DNA from: Sphaerotilus mobilis
Lineage (GTDB): Bacteria; Pseudomonadota; Gammaproteobacteria; Burkholderiales; Burkholderiaceae_C
NCBI RefSeq assembly: GCF_004216565.1
Contig: NZ_SGWV01000009.1
Location: 248,001 to 312,000, forward strand
DNA length: 64,000 nucleotides
Reading direction: 5' to 3'
The notes beneath the pieces are model-generated. The model had not been told where the DNA came from and ran no database searches. It worked only from the letters and a program-made list of their open reading frames with translations. The first letter of the stretch is position 1, and each line of letters begins with the position of its first letter. The position numbers and the translations under genes were made by a program. Shown one piece after another: positions 37,384 through 46,144 of the stretch.

Positions 37384-37686
37384 AGTCTTGTCCTTGTGTC
37401 TGTGCTGACGCGGGGCCGGATCGGCGCACCGCGCAAGTCGGGCTCAACACACGGACCGTCGCGTCAAGCGCACCGTGCGAGGCAGCCCGACAGTGGGCTT
37501 ATCAGCGAGGCGATTCCGACCGACGGGCAGACCCGTCGCCGCACATCCTCCGGCAGGGAGATGCACGCCTCAATGGAAAATCCGGCGACGCACCTGGGCC
37601 TCGCCGGACAGCCGGAAATTATAAACCGGGCATGCAGCCATTTGCTGCACATCGGGCCGGAAAGCCCGACGGGTCACGCATCGGGT
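37384..37686 (-). promoter_or_regulatory. Long rpsK-rpsD spacer with internal promoter and hairpins
   Basis: On the minus strand, after the rpsK stop, come a hairpin with arms TCGGGC/GCCCGA (37652-37669), a second with arms TGCAGC/GCTGCA (37633-37649), then a perfect TATAAT (37618-37623). Transcription from it would start near 37611 and give rpsD a leader of about 228 bases that could carry an S4-binding site. The -35 is weak. No protein-coding gene is seen here. Confidence 0.55.
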
Positions 37687-38091
37687 TCAGATGCGGCGAC
37701 GCTTCTGCGGACGGCAGCCGTTGTGCGGAACCGGCGTCACGTCGGAGATCGACGCGATACGGATGCCCAGCGATGCCAGCGCGCGAACCGACGACTCGCG
37801 ACCCGGGCCGGGGCCCTTGATCTTGACGTCAAGGTTCTTGATGCCTTGTTCCTGAGCAGCACGACCTGCGACTTCTGCAGCGACCTGCGCAGCAAACGGG
37901 GTCGACTTGCGCGAGCCTTTGAAGCCCTGACCGCCACTCGAAGCCCACGACAGCGCATTGCCCTGACGGTCGGTGATCGTGATGATCGTGTTGTTGAAGG
38001 ACGCGTGCACATGCGCGACGCCGTCGGCAATGTTCTTGCGAACCTTCTTGCTGACGCGACGGGCTGCGTTGTTGACGGGTGCTTTAGCCAT
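37687..38091 (-). CDS. rpsK: 30S ribosomal protein S11
   Basis: Platform protein of the 30S subunit, near the mRNA exit. The 134-residue protein starts [20 protein letters not shown] and contains [60 protein letters not shown] and the C-terminal [17 protein letters not shown], all canonical. It follows rpsM by 29 bases; unusually, rpsD does not follow closely. Confidence 0.98.
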   Translation of the reverse strand: MAKAPVNNAARRVSKKVRKNIADGVAHVHASFNNTIITITDRQGNALSWASSGGQGFKGSRKSTPFAAQVAAEVAGRAAQEQGIKNLDVKIKGPGPGRESSVRALASLGIRIASISDVTPVPHNGCRPQKRRRI

Positions 38092-38120
38092 GAATCATGT
38101 TCTCCGGGGCGACGCCTCGA

Positions 38121-38486
38121 TTATTTCTTCAGCGCCTGCGGGCCCTTCTTCGGACCCTTTCGGGTGCGGGAGTTGGTGCGCGTGCGCTGGCCGCGGACCG
38201 GCAGACCACGACGATGGCGGAAGCCGCGGTAGCAGCCCAGGTCCATCAGTCGCTTAATGTTGATCGAGATCTCGCGGCGCAGGTCACCTTCGATGGTCAG
38301 GCGGCCGACTTCGTCGCGGATCTTTTCGAGATCGGCGTCCGTCAGATCCTTGACCTTCTTGTTGAAGGGGATGCTGCAAGCCTCACAGATCTTTTGAGCC
38401 GTGGTGCGGCCCACGCCGTAGATCGACGTCAGGCCGATCTCGGTGTGCTTGTGCGGCGGAATGTTGATACCAGCAATACGTGCCAT
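38121..38486 (-). CDS. rpsM: 30S ribosomal protein S13
   Basis: Head protein of the 30S subunit that contacts L5 and the P-site tRNA. The 121-residue protein begins [20 protein letters not shown], followed by [17 protein letters not shown], and ends with [20 protein letters not shown] and a basic tail that reaches the tRNA. It follows rpmJ by 34 bases. Confidence 0.98.
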   Translation of the reverse strand: MARIAGINIPPHKHTEIGLTSIYGVGRTTAQKICEACSIPFNKKVKDLTDADLEKIRDEVGRLTIEGDLRREISINIKRLMDLGCYRGFRHRRGLPVRGQRTRTNSRTRKGPKKGPQALKK

Positions 38487-38520
38487 GTGCGTCCTCTATT
38501 CGGTGACAGCCCAGGAAGGC

Positions 38521-38634
38521 TCAGCCCTGGCGCTGCTTGTGGCGCGGGTCGGTGCAAATGACACGGACCACACCCTTGCGGCGGATGATCTTGCAATTGC
38601 GGCAGATCTTCTTGACGGATGCGGAGACTTTCAT
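38521..38634 (-). CDS. rpmJ: 50S ribosomal protein L36 (zinc form)
   Basis: The smallest ribosomal protein, 37 residues. It begins [20 protein letters not shown] and ends DPRHKQRQG. Cys11, Cys14, Cys27 and His32 form the zinc site, so this is the zinc-binding (C-plus) version, unlike S4 and S14 here, which are C-minus. It lies between infA (55-base gap) and rpsM, the standard place in the spc/alpha junction. AGGAGAA lies before the ATG. Confidence 0.97.
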   Translation of the reverse strand: MKVSASVKKICRNCKIIRRKGVVRVICTDPRHKQRQG

Positions 38635-38689
38635 GGTCTTCTCCTTGATCGGCTAAGCGCTTTGTCTTCCGGGACTCTACGGCTGTCGC

Positions 38690-38908
38690 TCACTTCGCCC
38701 GGAAAACGATGCGAGCACGGGAAAGATCGTACGGCGTCAGTTCCACTGTCACCTTGTCGCCTGGCAGGATGCGGATGTAGTGCATGCGCATCTTCCCGGA
38801 GATATGGCCGAGCACCACGTGCCCGTTTTCCAGCTTCACCCTGAACGTCGCGTTGGGGAGGTTTTCAACAACCTCACCATGCATCTGGATGACGTCGTCC
38901 TTGGCCAT
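38690..38908 (-). CDS. infA: Translation initiation factor IF-1
   Basis: Standard 72-residue IF-1, an OB-fold protein occupying the 30S A site during initiation. Starts [20 protein letters not shown] and ends [17 protein letters not shown]. It lies between secY (15-base gap) and rpmJ, the canonical location. It is the second IF-1 of the window; the paralogue at 16062-16343 has a C-terminal extension. Confidence 0.98.
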   Translation of the reverse strand: MAKDDVIQMHGEVVENLPNATFRVKLENGHVVLGHISGKMRMHYIRILPGDKVTVELTPYDLSRARIVFRAK

Positions 38909-38923
38909 CGCACAACCAGAACA

Positions 38924-40234
38924 TCACCCAGCCTTGAAGCTCGCCTTCTTGAGCAAAGCTTCGTATTGCTGGGACATGACATAGGACTGCACTTGGGCCC
39001 AAAAGTCCATCGTCACGACCACGATGATCAGCAGCGAGGTGCCACCAAAATAGAACGGGACGTTGTACTTCAGAACCAGAAACTCAGGCAGCAAACACAC
39101 CAAGGTGATGTAGACCGCCCCTCCCAGCGTCAACCGCGCCAGGATCTTGTCGATGTGTCGAGCGGTCTGGTCACCCGGGCGAATACCCGGGATGAATGCG
39201 CCGCTCTTCTTAAGGTTCTCTGCGGTCTCACGGCTGTTGAAAACCAGCGCGGTGTAGAAGAAGCAGAAGAACACGATCATGGCCGCATACAGCAGGACAT
39301 AAATCGGCTGTCCGGGCGACAAGGCCGAGGAAATGTCCTTCAGCCAGGTCAGCTTGTCGCCGGTCGCGAACCAGCCAACCACCGTCGCCGGCAGCAAAAT
39401 GATCGACGACGCAAAGATCGGCGGGATCACACCCGACATGTTGATCTTCAGCGGCAGGTGCGACGACTGGCCGCCATAAACCTTGTTGCCGACCTGTCGC
39501 TTGGCGTAGTTCACCAGGATCTTGCGCTGCCCACGTTCAACGAACACCACGGCGAACGTGACGCCCACGACCAACAAAACAATGAACAAGGCAACGATGA
39601 TGCTCATCGAACCGGTGTTCACCAGATTCAAGAGCCCGCCGATCGCGCTGGGCAAACCAGCGGCGATACCCGCGAAAATTAAGATGGAAATACCGTTGCC
39701 CAGACCGCGCTCGGTGATTTGTTCACCCAGCCACATCAGGAACATCGTGCCAGCGGTGAGGCTTGCCATCGCGCCGATCCGGAACATCGGGCCCGGATTC
39801 ACCACCAGCCCAGCCGACCCTTCCAGTGCGAGCGCAATGCCCAGCGACTGGAAAATGGCAAGTGCCAGCGTGCCGTAGCGGGTGTACTGCGTGATCTTGC
39901 GGCGACCGGCTTCGCCTTCCTTCTTCAACGCTTCCAGCGTCGGCACCACATACCCCATCAGCTGCATGATGATCGATGCAGAGATGTACGGCATGATGCC
40001 GAGCGCGAACACGGTGAAGCGGGACAGCGCGCCACCCGAGAACATGTTGAACAGGTTCAGGATGCCGCCCTGCTGGCCCTTGAACAGTTCCGCCAGTTGA
40101 TCGGGGTTGATGCCCGGAACCGGGATATGAGCCCCGATCCGGTACACCACCAGCGCCAGCAGCAGAAAGACGAGCCGGCGACGGAGGTCGCCGAACTTGC
40201 CGCTCTTGGCCAGTTGATTCGCGTTGGTTGCCAC
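38924..40234 (-). CDS. secY: Preprotein translocase subunit SecY
   Basis: Central channel of the Sec translocon in the inner membrane, with SecE and SecG. The 436-residue protein has ten transmembrane segments. Conserved parts: [49 protein letters not shown] (plug and TM2), [13 protein letters not shown], and cytoplasmic loops with arginines such as [19 protein letters not shown]. The start is a GTG at 40234 giving [20 protein letters not shown], the family N-terminus in betaproteobacteria; a longer open frame upstream overlaps rplO and is rejected. It lies 31 bases after rplO. Confidence 0.97.
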   Translation of the reverse strand: MATNANQLAKSGKFGDLRRRLVFLLLALVVYRIGAHIPVPGINPDQLAELFKGQQGGILNLFNMFSGGALSRFTVFALGIMPYISASIIMQLMGYVVPTLEALKKEGEAGRRKITQYTRYGTLALAIFQSLGIALALEGSAGLVVNPGPMFRIGAMASLTAGTMFLMWLGEQITERGLGNGISILIFAGIAAGLPSAIGGLLNLVNTGSMSIIVALFIVLLVVGVTFAVVFVERGQRKILVNYAKRQVGNKVYGGQSSHLPLKINMSGVIPPIFASSIILLPATVVGWFATGDKLTWLKDISSALSPGQPIYVLLYAAMIVFFCFFYTALVFNSRETAENLKKSGAFIPGIRPGDQTARHIDKILARLTLGGAVYITLVCLLPEFLVLKYNVPFYFGGTSLLIIVVVTMDFWAQVQSYVMSQQYEALLKKASFKAG

Positions 40235-40265
40235 GGAGTACCTGTGCTTGGCAGCGTTCTGTCGC

Positions 40266-40700
40266 TCAGTCGACCAACGAGCCGCCAGCGGCTTCGATGA
40301 CGACCTTGGCGCCAGCGGTCGCACCGATGCCCTTGAGCACGACCTTGCGGGTCAGCTCGCCGGACTTCACGACCTTGACGTTGCGAACCAGCTCACCCAC
40401 GAGGCCGACGGCCTTGAGCATCAGGAGGTCGACTTCATCGGCGCCCAGCGCATTCAGTTCGCTGAGGTTGATCTCGGCATTGAACTTCAGCAGGTGCGAC
40501 TTGAAGCCACGCTTGGGCAGGCGACGCTGCAGCGGCATCTGTCCGCCTTCGAAGCCCACCTTGTGGTAGCCACCAGCACGCGACTTCTGGCCCTTGTGAC
40601 CGCGACCTGCGGTCTTGCCCAGGCCCGAGCCGATGCCGCGACCGACGCGACGCTTGGCGTGCTTGGCACCCGAGCTCGGCTTGATCGAATTCAGTTCCAT
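40266..40700 (-). CDS. rplO: 50S ribosomal protein L15
   Basis: Late-assembly 23S rRNA-binding protein. The 144-residue protein has the Gly/Arg-rich N-terminal tail ([40 protein letters not shown]) that threads into rRNA, and a C-terminal globular domain ending [11 protein letters not shown]. It lies 28 bases after rpmD and 31 before secY. Confidence 0.98.
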   Translation of the reverse strand: MELNSIKPSSGAKHAKRRVGRGIGSGLGKTAGRGHKGQKSRAGGYHKVGFEGGQMPLQRRLPKRGFKSHLLKFNAEINLSELNALGADEVDLLMLKAVGLVGELVRNVKVVKSGELTRKVVLKGIGATAGAKVVIEAAGGSLVD

Positions 40701-40728
40701 GTCATTCTTCCTTGATGACGCGCGCCGC

Positions 40729-40911
40729 TCAGAGCACGCGCACCAGGTAGGCGATCTTGTTGATCATGCCGCGCACGGCCGGCGTGTCTTGCAGTTCCGA
40801 GACGCTGTTCAGCTTGCGCAGGCCCAGGCCACGAACGGTGGCGCGGTGCGATGCCTGGGTGCCGATCGGGCTGCGAACCAGCTGCACCTTGAGGGTCTTT
40901 TGTTCAGCCAT
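40729..40911 (-). CDS. rpmD: 50S ribosomal protein L30
   Basis: 60-residue large-subunit protein. Core [20 protein letters not shown] and [20 protein letters not shown], ending [10 protein letters not shown], as expected. Between rpsE (16-base gap) and rplO. Confidence 0.97.
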   Translation of the reverse strand: MAEQKTLKVQLVRSPIGTQASHRATVRGLGLRKLNSVSELQDTPAVRGMINKIAYLVRVL

Positions 40912-40927
40912 GATGGACTCCCGGCGC

Positions 40928-41446
40928 TCAGTTGAAGATCTGTTCGATCGTCAGACCGCGCTTGGCTGCGACTTCAGAAGCCGTCGTCATGCGGGACAGA
41001 GCGTCGAACGTGGCGCGAACCATGTTGTACGGGTTCGACGAACCGAGGCTCTTTGCCACGATGTCGGTGATACCCATCACTTCGAAGATGGCGCGCATCG
41101 GGCCGCCAGCAATGATGCCGGTACCCGCCGGCGCAGGCGCCAGCAGAACCTTGGCAGCGCCGTGTTCGCCGGTCGCGTTGTGCGGGACGGTGCCATTGCG
41201 CAGCGGGACCTTCACGAGGTTGCGACGCGCCTGCTCCATCGCCTTGGTCACGGACACCGGCACTTCACGTGCCTTGCCCTTGCCCATGCCGACGCGACCA
41301 TCGCCGTCGCCGACGACCGTCAGGGTCGCGAATGCCATGATCCGACCGCCCTTGACCACCTTGGTCACGCGGTTGACCTGGATCATCTTCTCGCGCATCC
41401 CATCGTCGCGACCTTCGTCAGCCACCTTGGGTTGAAACTTAGCCAT
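40928..41446 (-). CDS. rpsE: 30S ribosomal protein S5
   Basis: 30S protein at the mRNA entry channel, involved in decoding accuracy and helicase activity with S3 and S4. The 172-residue protein has the double-stranded RNA-binding-like N-terminal domain ([20 protein letters not shown], then [20 protein letters not shown]), where spectinomycin-resistance changes occur in other bacteria, and the C-terminal [20 protein letters not shown]. It follows rplR by 30 bases. Confidence 0.98.
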   Translation of the reverse strand: MAKFQPKVADEGRDDGMREKMIQVNRVTKVVKGGRIMAFATLTVVGDGDGRVGMGKGKAREVPVSVTKAMEQARRNLVKVPLRNGTVPHNATGEHGAAKVLLAPAPAGTGIIAGGPMRAIFEVMGITDIVAKSLGSSNPYNMVRATFDALSRMTTASEVAAKRGLTIEQIFN

Positions 41447-41476
41447 TTGATGTTCCTTGGTTTGCCGACGCGCGGA

Positions 41477-41839
41477 TCAGAACTGCAGACCCGCTTCGCG
41501 GGCAGCTTCGGCCAGTGCCTTGACGCGGCCGTGGTAGGCGAAGCCCGAACGGTCGAATGCGACCTTCTCGACGCCTGCTGCCTTCGCACGCTCCGCGATG
41601 CGCTTGCCGATCAGTTGGGCTGCATTGACGTTGCCGCCCTTGCCAGCACCCAGTTCCGAACGAACGTCTTTCTCGGCCGTCGAGGCCGACGCCAGGACCT
41701 TGCCGCCATCGGCGGAGATCACGCTGGCGTAGATGTGCAGGTTGCTGCGGAAGACGGTCAGGCGCTCGACACCCTGCAAGGCGATGCGGGCACGGGTCTG
41801 ACGGGAGCGACGCAGCCGCTGTTCCTTCTTGTTCAACAT
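41477..41839 (-). CDS. rplR: 50S ribosomal protein L18
   Basis: 5S rRNA-binding protein of the central protuberance. The 120 residues begin [20 protein letters not shown] and include [20 protein letters not shown] and [20 protein letters not shown]. The basic N-terminus contacts 5S rRNA. Gap of 11 bases after rplF. Confidence 0.98.
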   Translation of the reverse strand: MLNKKEQRLRRSRQTRARIALQGVERLTVFRSNLHIYASVISADGGKVLASASTAEKDVRSELGAGKGGNVNAAQLIGKRIAERAKAAGVEKVAFDRSGFAYHGRVKALAEAAREAGLQF

Positions 41840-41850
41840 GGTGCGGCTCC

Positions 41851-42384
41851 TTACTTCTTCTTGGTCTCTTTGAGCGTGACCTTCTCATCCGAATAACGGA
41901 TGCCCTTGCCCTTGTAGGGCTCGGGAGGACGGAAGGCGCGCACCTCTGCTGCGATCTGACCGACGACCTGGCGGTCAGCACCCTTGATCAGGATCTCGGT
42001 CTGCGTCGGGCATTCGACCTTGATACCGGCCGGCATGTCCTTGACGACCGGGTGCGAATACCCGATCTGCAGGTTGAGCTTCTGACCCTGGGCTTGGGCG
42101 CGGAAGCCCACGCCAACCAGATTGAGCTTGCGCTCGAAACCCTTGCTGACGCCAGTGACCATGTTGGCGACCAGCGCCCGCACAGTACCCGACATCGCGT
42201 TTGCTTCGGCCGACTCGTTGGTCGGCGCGAAGCTCAGCGTGCCAGCTTCATTCTTCACGCTGACCAGGCTGTGCGCGGGGCGCACCAGGGTGCCGAGGGC
42301 ACCCTTCACACTGATCTGCTCCGGGGTGACCGACACGTCCACGCCTTGCGGGACGGCGATCGGCATCTTTCCAACGCGGGACAT
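41851..42384 (-). CDS. rplF: 50S ribosomal protein L6
   Basis: Protein near the factor-binding centre of the 50S subunit. The 177-residue protein starts [20 protein letters not shown], has two similar domains, and ends with the signature [20 protein letters not shown] and a Lys-rich tail. It lies 15 bases after rpsH. Confidence 0.98.
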   Translation of the reverse strand: MSRVGKMPIAVPQGVDVSVTPEQISVKGALGTLVRPAHSLVSVKNEAGTLSFAPTNESAEANAMSGTVRALVANMVTGVSKGFERKLNLVGVGFRAQAQGQKLNLQIGYSHPVVKDMPAGIKVECPTQTEILIKGADRQVVGQIAAEVRAFRPPEPYKGKGIRYSDEKVTLKETKKK

Positions 42385-42399
42385 CTGCTGCTCCTGTCC

Positions 42400-42795
42400 T
42401 TAAGCGACGTAGCAGAGCACTTCGCCACCGATACCGGCAGCGCGCGCCTTGCGGTCGGTCATCACGCCCTGGGGCGTGGTGACGATGGCCACACCGAGAC
42501 CGTTCATGACATGGGGAATGTCATGGCGGCCCTTGTAGATACGCAGGCCAGGACGGCTGACGCGCTCGATGCGTTCGATCACCGGGCGACCGGCGTAATA
42601 CTTCAACGCGATCTGCAGTTCGGCCTTGCCGCCGTCTGCCTTGATGGCGTAGCTGTCGATGTAACCCTCGTCCTTCAAGACCTGCGCGATGGCAGCCTTC
42701 AGCTTGGACGACGGCATCACAACGCTGGCCTTCTCGACCATCTGCGCGTTGCGGATGCGGGTCAGCATGTCCGCGATCGGATCACTCATGCTCAT
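42400..42795 (-). CDS. rpsH: 30S ribosomal protein S8
   Basis: Primary 16S rRNA-binding protein; in enterobacteria it is the translational repressor of the spc operon, acting at the rplE start region. The 131 residues begin [20 protein letters not shown] and end [20 protein letters not shown], with the rRNA-binding C-terminal domain intact. It follows rpsN by 32 bases. Whether the autoregulatory mRNA fold exists here was not determined. Confidence 0.98.
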   Translation of the reverse strand: MSMSDPIADMLTRIRNAQMVEKASVVMPSSKLKAAIAQVLKDEGYIDSYAIKADGGKAELQIALKYYAGRPVIERIERVSRPGLRIYKGRHDIPHVMNGLGVAIVTTPQGVMTDRKARAAGIGGEVLCYVA

Positions 42796-42827
42796 GGAAT
42801 CACTCCTGTTCGTGCCCTGGGGCCGAT

Positions 42828-43133
42828 TTACCAGCTCGCCTTGACGACACCGGGGATGTCGCCACGGAAGGCCAGTTCACGAATCTTGGTGCGGCCCAGT
42901 CCGAACTTGCGGAAAGTGCCACGCGGACGACCGGTGATCTCGCAGCGGCTGCGCAGACGCGTGGGATTCGCGTTGCGGGGCAGCTTCTGGAGCGCCAGGC
43001 GAGCGAGGTAACGCTCGTCTTCGGACTTGCTCTGGTCACCGATGATGGCCTTCAGTTCTGCGAACTTCTTGGCGTACTTGGCGACCAGCTTCTCGCGCTT
43101 TTCTTCACGCTGGATCAAGGACAGTTTTGCCAC
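42828..43133 (-). CDS. rpsN: 30S ribosomal protein S14 (zinc-free long form)
   Basis: Head protein of the 30S subunit. From a GTG at 43133 with GAGGTG upstream, the 101-residue protein reads [20 protein letters not shown] and has the core [20 protein letters not shown] and [16 protein letters not shown]. Only one cysteine occurs in the core, so it is the C-minus long form. A longer upstream frame lies inside rplE and is rejected. Gap of eight bases after rplE. Confidence 0.97.
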   Translation of the reverse strand: MAKLSLIQREEKREKLVAKYAKKFAELKAIIGDQSKSEDERYLARLALQKLPRNANPTRLRSRCEITGRPRGTFRKFGLGRTKIRELAFRGDIPGVVKASW

Positions 43134-43141
43134 CGTACACC

Positions 43142-43693
43142 TCAGTTCTTGAACGGGAAGCGGAAGGCCGACAGCAGCGCCTTGCACTCGTCATCGGTCT
43201 TGGCCGTCGTCGTGATGCTGATGTTCAGACCACGCAGAGCATCCACCTTGTCGTACTCGACTTCGGGGAAAATGATCTGTTCCTTGACGCCGATGTTGTA
43301 GTTGCCACGACCATCGAACGAACGGCCCGAGATACCGCGGAAGTCACGCACGCGCGGCAGCGCGATGGTGACGAAGCGATCCAGGAATTCGAACATGCGG
43401 GCACCACGCAGCGTGACCATGCAGCCGATGGGCACGTTCTCGCGGATCTTGAATCCGGCAATGGCCTTGCGCGACTTGGTGACGACGGGGCGCTGGCCGG
43501 CGATCTTGGTGAGGTCGCCGACGGCGTGGTCCATGACCTTCTTGTCCGACACGGCTTCCGAGACACCCATGTTCAGGGTGATCTTCTGGAAACGCGGCAC
43601 TTCCATCACCGACTTGTAGCCGAACTTCTCGACCAGCGACGGGACGACGGTGTCGTTGTAGAAGGCTTGCAGGCGAGCTTGTTGTTGAGCCAT
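43142..43693 (-). CDS. rplE: 50S ribosomal protein L5
   Basis: 5S rRNA-binding protein that bridges to S13 and the P-site tRNA. The 183-residue protein starts [20 protein letters not shown] and carries [40 protein letters not shown] and [20 protein letters not shown]. It lies 14 bases after rplX and eight before rpsN. Confidence 0.98.
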   Translation of the reverse strand: MAQQQARLQAFYNDTVVPSLVEKFGYKSVMEVPRFQKITLNMGVSEAVSDKKVMDHAVGDLTKIAGQRPVVTKSRKAIAGFKIRENVPIGCMVTLRGARMFEFLDRFVTIALPRVRDFRGISGRSFDGRGNYNIGVKEQIIFPEVEYDKVDALRGLNISITTTAKTDDECKALLSAFRFPFKN

Positions 43694-43707
43694 TTCAGGT
43701 TCCTGCC

Positions 43708-44025
43708 TCAGGCCTTGATCTCGTCGCCGCTGGACTTGAAGACACGCACTTTCTTGCCGTCAGCCAGGAGCTTGATGCCCACGCGGTCGGCCTTGCCGGT
43801 CGCGGGGTTGAAGATCGCCACATTCGATTGATGAATCGGCATGGTCTTGTCGACGATGCCACCGGTCGTGCCCTTGAGCGGGTTCGGGCGGACGTGCTTC
43901 TTGACGACGTTCACGCCGTCAACGACCAGGTGGTCTTCGTCCACGCGCAGCGACACAGCGCCGCGCTTGCCCTTGTCGCGACCGGTCAGCACGATGACCT
44001 CGTCGCCTTTGCGAATCTTGTTCAT
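43708..44025 (-). CDS. rplX: 50S ribosomal protein L24
   Basis: Assembly initiator of the 50S subunit, at the tunnel exit. The 105-residue protein opens with the KOW motif ([20 protein letters not shown]) and continues [20 protein letters not shown] and [20 protein letters not shown]. It lies 21 bases after rplN. Confidence 0.98.
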   Translation of the reverse strand: MNKIRKGDEVIVLTGRDKGKRGAVSLRVDEDHLVVDGVNVVKKHVRPNPLKGTTGGIVDKTMPIHQSNVAIFNPATGKADRVGIKLLADGKKVRVFKSSGDEIKA

Positions 44026-44046
44026 GGCCTGTCCTTCGCCGTCGGC

Positions 44047-44415
44047 TTAGAGCACTTCAGGAGCGAGCGACACGATCTTCATGAAGCGCTCGGTCCGCAG
44101 TTCGCGGGTGACCGGGCCGAAGATGCGCGTGCCGATCGGCTCGAGCTTGGCATTGAGCAACACCGCAGCGTTGCCATCGAACTTGACGAGCGAACCGTCC
44201 TGGCGGCGCACACCCTTGGCGGTGCGCACGACCACGGCGTTGTAGACCTCGCCCTTTTTGACGCGACCACGCGGCGCAGCTTCTTTGATGCTGACCTTGA
44301 TCACATCGCCAATACTGGCGTAACGACGCTTCGAACCGCCAAGCACCTTGATGCACATGACGGACTTCGCACCCGTGTTGTCCGCGACGTCGAGTCGCGA
44401 TTGCATTTGGATCAT
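44047..44415 (-). CDS. rplN: 50S ribosomal protein L14
   Basis: Intersubunit-bridge protein of the 50S. From the ATG at 44415 the 122-residue protein begins [20 protein letters not shown] and has the signature [20 protein letters not shown] and [20 protein letters not shown]. An open extension of 16 codons upstream is not family-like. It is the first gene of this unit: rpsQ, its usual immediate upstream neighbour, is absent, and a strong promoter lies about 170 bases upstream. Confidence 0.97.
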   Translation of the reverse strand: MIQMQSRLDVADNTGAKSVMCIKVLGGSKRRYASIGDVIKVSIKEAAPRGRVKKGEVYNAVVVRTAKGVRRQDGSLVKFDGNAAVLLNAKLEPIGTRIFGPVTRELRTERFMKIVSLAPEVL

Positions 44416-44583
44416 GTCTATCCCCAACTTGTCCCGCTCTGGCTGCGGCCGGATGGCCACCACTGCGGTCAGTCTTGGGCCCGTCGTACGTCCTGTTCAA
44501 GAATTTGATCAGGACGCAGCTGGGGGCGAAACTGGCTTGCGCAGCGGGCGGCTAGGCACGCGCTCAAGCCAGCAGAGTCAGCG

Positions 44584-44613
44584 ATTATGCATGTGGCTCG
44601 CAGGGCAAGTCAA
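44584..44613 (-). promoter_or_regulatory. Strong sigma-70 promoter of the rplN (spc) operon
   Basis: On the minus strand TTGACT (44608-44613), an 18-base spacer and CATAAT (44584-44589). It is the best -35/-10 pair seen in the window, about 160 bases before rplN, which gives a leader that could carry ribosomal-protein control. It lies directly after the gshA terminator. The 307-base rplN-gshA gap holds no gene. Confidence 0.75.
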
Positions 44614-44632
44614 CACATCCAGAAGAAAGATT

Positions 44633-44667
44633 CAGGGGCGACGCTTCGGGTGAAGTCGCCGCCCCTG
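44633..44667 (-). terminator. Hairpin terminator after gshA
   Basis: CAGGGGCG (44633-44640) pairs with CGCCCCTG (44660-44667); an inner CTTC/GAAG stem lies in the loop. On the minus strand it is followed by AATCTTTCTTC, a T-rich tract. It separates gshA from the spc promoter. Confidence 0.6.
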
Positions 44668-44722
44668 CAAGGACCTGGGAAGGACCATGCGGCACGCCAT
44701 GGCCGCACGCACTGGCCCCCCG

Positions 44723-46018
44723 TCAGTCGTAGACCTCGGCATCCGGGTCGGTCGCCTCCAGCTCGTAGCTGGCCGCCAGCATCGCCAGGCGAGCGATGAC
44801 GCCATACATATAGAAGCGGTTGGGCGCGCTCTGGCCAGGCTTGGCTCCCACACGCGGCAGGTGATGGCTCTCGGCGAAGGCCAGTGGCACGAACTGGGCA
44901 CCGGGCGCGTTGAGGTTCTCGTCGATGCCGCGGTCGGCATGCACACGGTAGAAACCGCCGACCACATAGCGATCCATCATGTAGACGACCGGCTCGGCGA
45001 CCGCGTCGTTCATGCGCTCGTAGGTCGGCACGCCTTCCTGGATGATGACCTCGGAGACCTCCTGGCCGTCCTTGACCACGCTCATCTTGTTGCGCGTGCG
45101 GCGGTTCAGTTCATCGAGTTCCTTCGGATCACGCACGGTCATGATGCCCATGCCGTAGGTGCCGTTGTCGGCCTTGACGATCACGAACGGCTTTTCGTTG
45201 ATGCCGTATTCCTTGTACTTGCGGCGGATCTTGGCGATCAGCGCCTCGGCGTTCGACTTGATGCACTCGATGCCGTCACCTTCGCCGAAGTTGACCTTGC
45301 CGCACTGGGTGTACATCGGATTGATCAGCCACGGGTCCATGCCCAGCAGCTTGGCGAACTTCTTGGCCACTTCCTCATAGGCCTGGAAGTGGTTGGTCTT
45401 GCGCCGCACCGCCCAGCCCGCATGCAGCGGCGGCAGCAGGTATTGCTCATGCAGGTCTTCGAGCATGCCGGGGATGCCCGCCGACAGGTCGTTGTTCATC
45501 AGGATGGTGCACGGGTCGAAGCCTTTCAGGCCGAGCCGACGCTGGGTGCGAACCAGCGGCTCCATCAGCAGCTCGCTGCCGTCGGGCAGTGCCACCGGGG
45601 TGGGCTTGTCGATCGACGGGTCCAGCGTGCCCAGCCGGACGTTCAGGCCAGCCAGCGTGAAGATCTCCTGCAGCCGCGCAACGTTCAGCAGATAGAACGG
45701 GTTGCGGGTGTGCTTCTCGGGGATCAGCAGCAGGTTCTTGGCCTCGGGGCAGATCTTCTCGATCGCCGCCATCGCCGCCTGCACCGCCAGCGGCAGCATC
45801 TCGGGCGTCAGGTTGTTCCAGCCGCCCGGATAGAGGTTGGTGTCGACCGGCGCCAGCTTGAAGCCAGCGTTGCGCACGTCGACCGACGAGTAGAACGGCG
45901 GCGTGTGCTCCATCCACTCGAGCCGGAACCAGCGTTCGATGGCAGGCATCGACTCCAGGATGCGCGCCTCCAGTTCGTTGATGGGACCGTTGAGAGCGGT
46001 GACGAGGTGGGGAACCAT
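44723..46018 (-). CDS. gshA: Glutamate-cysteine ligase (betaproteobacterial GshA type)
   Basis: ATP-dependent first step of glutathione synthesis, joining glutamate and cysteine through the gamma-carboxyl. The 431-residue protein belongs to the distinct group found in betaproteobacteria and Acidithiobacillus rather than the E. coli type. Landmarks: FRLEWMEHTPPFYSSVDVRN, DTNLYPGGWNNL, PLHAGWAVRRKTNHFQAYEE, FVIVKADNGTYGMGIMTVRD (ATP-grasp-like) and YMMDRYVVGGFYRVHADRG. It is flanked by terminators on both sides and has its own TAGAAT -10, so it is monocistronic. Partner gshB is at 17864-18814. Confidence 0.95.
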   Translation of the reverse strand: MVPHLVTALNGPINELEARILESMPAIERWFRLEWMEHTPPFYSSVDVRNAGFKLAPVDTNLYPGGWNNLTPEMLPLAVQAAMAAIEKICPEAKNLLLIPEKHTRNPFYLLNVARLQEIFTLAGLNVRLGTLDPSIDKPTPVALPDGSELLMEPLVRTQRRLGLKGFDPCTILMNNDLSAGIPGMLEDLHEQYLLPPLHAGWAVRRKTNHFQAYEEVAKKFAKLLGMDPWLINPMYTQCGKVNFGEGDGIECIKSNAEALIAKIRRKYKEYGINEKPFVIVKADNGTYGMGIMTVRDPKELDELNRRTRNKMSVVKDGQEVSEVIIQEGVPTYERMNDAVAEPVVYMMDRYVVGGFYRVHADRGIDENLNAPGAQFVPLAFAESHHLPRVGAKPGQSAPNRFYMYGVIARLAMLAASYELEATDPDAEVYD

Positions 46019-46052
46019 GCGCGTGTCCTGGCGTAGCCGACGGGTGGAATCG

Positions 46053-46058
46053 ATTCTA
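46053..46058 (-). promoter_or_regulatory. -10 box of gshA (TAGAAT)
   Basis: TAGAAT on the minus strand, 34 bases before the gshA ATG, between the amtB terminator and the gene; CAGGACA may be the ribosome site. The -35 is unclear. Confidence 0.45.
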
Positions 46059-46092
46059 AGGAGCGAGGCATCTGGGGATGCCGCGCCAAATG

Positions 46093-46118
46093 AAAAGGGG
46101 CCGCCAGCGGCGACCCCT
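46093..46118 (-). terminator. Intrinsic terminator after amtB
   Basis: Minus-strand stem AGGGGTCGCC / GGCGGCCCCT with loop GCT (one mismatch), followed by TTTT (plus-strand A run 46093-46096). It ends the glnK-amtB transcript. Confidence 0.75.
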
Positions 46119-46144
46119 CGATTCAGGCCGGAGACCGGCTCAGA

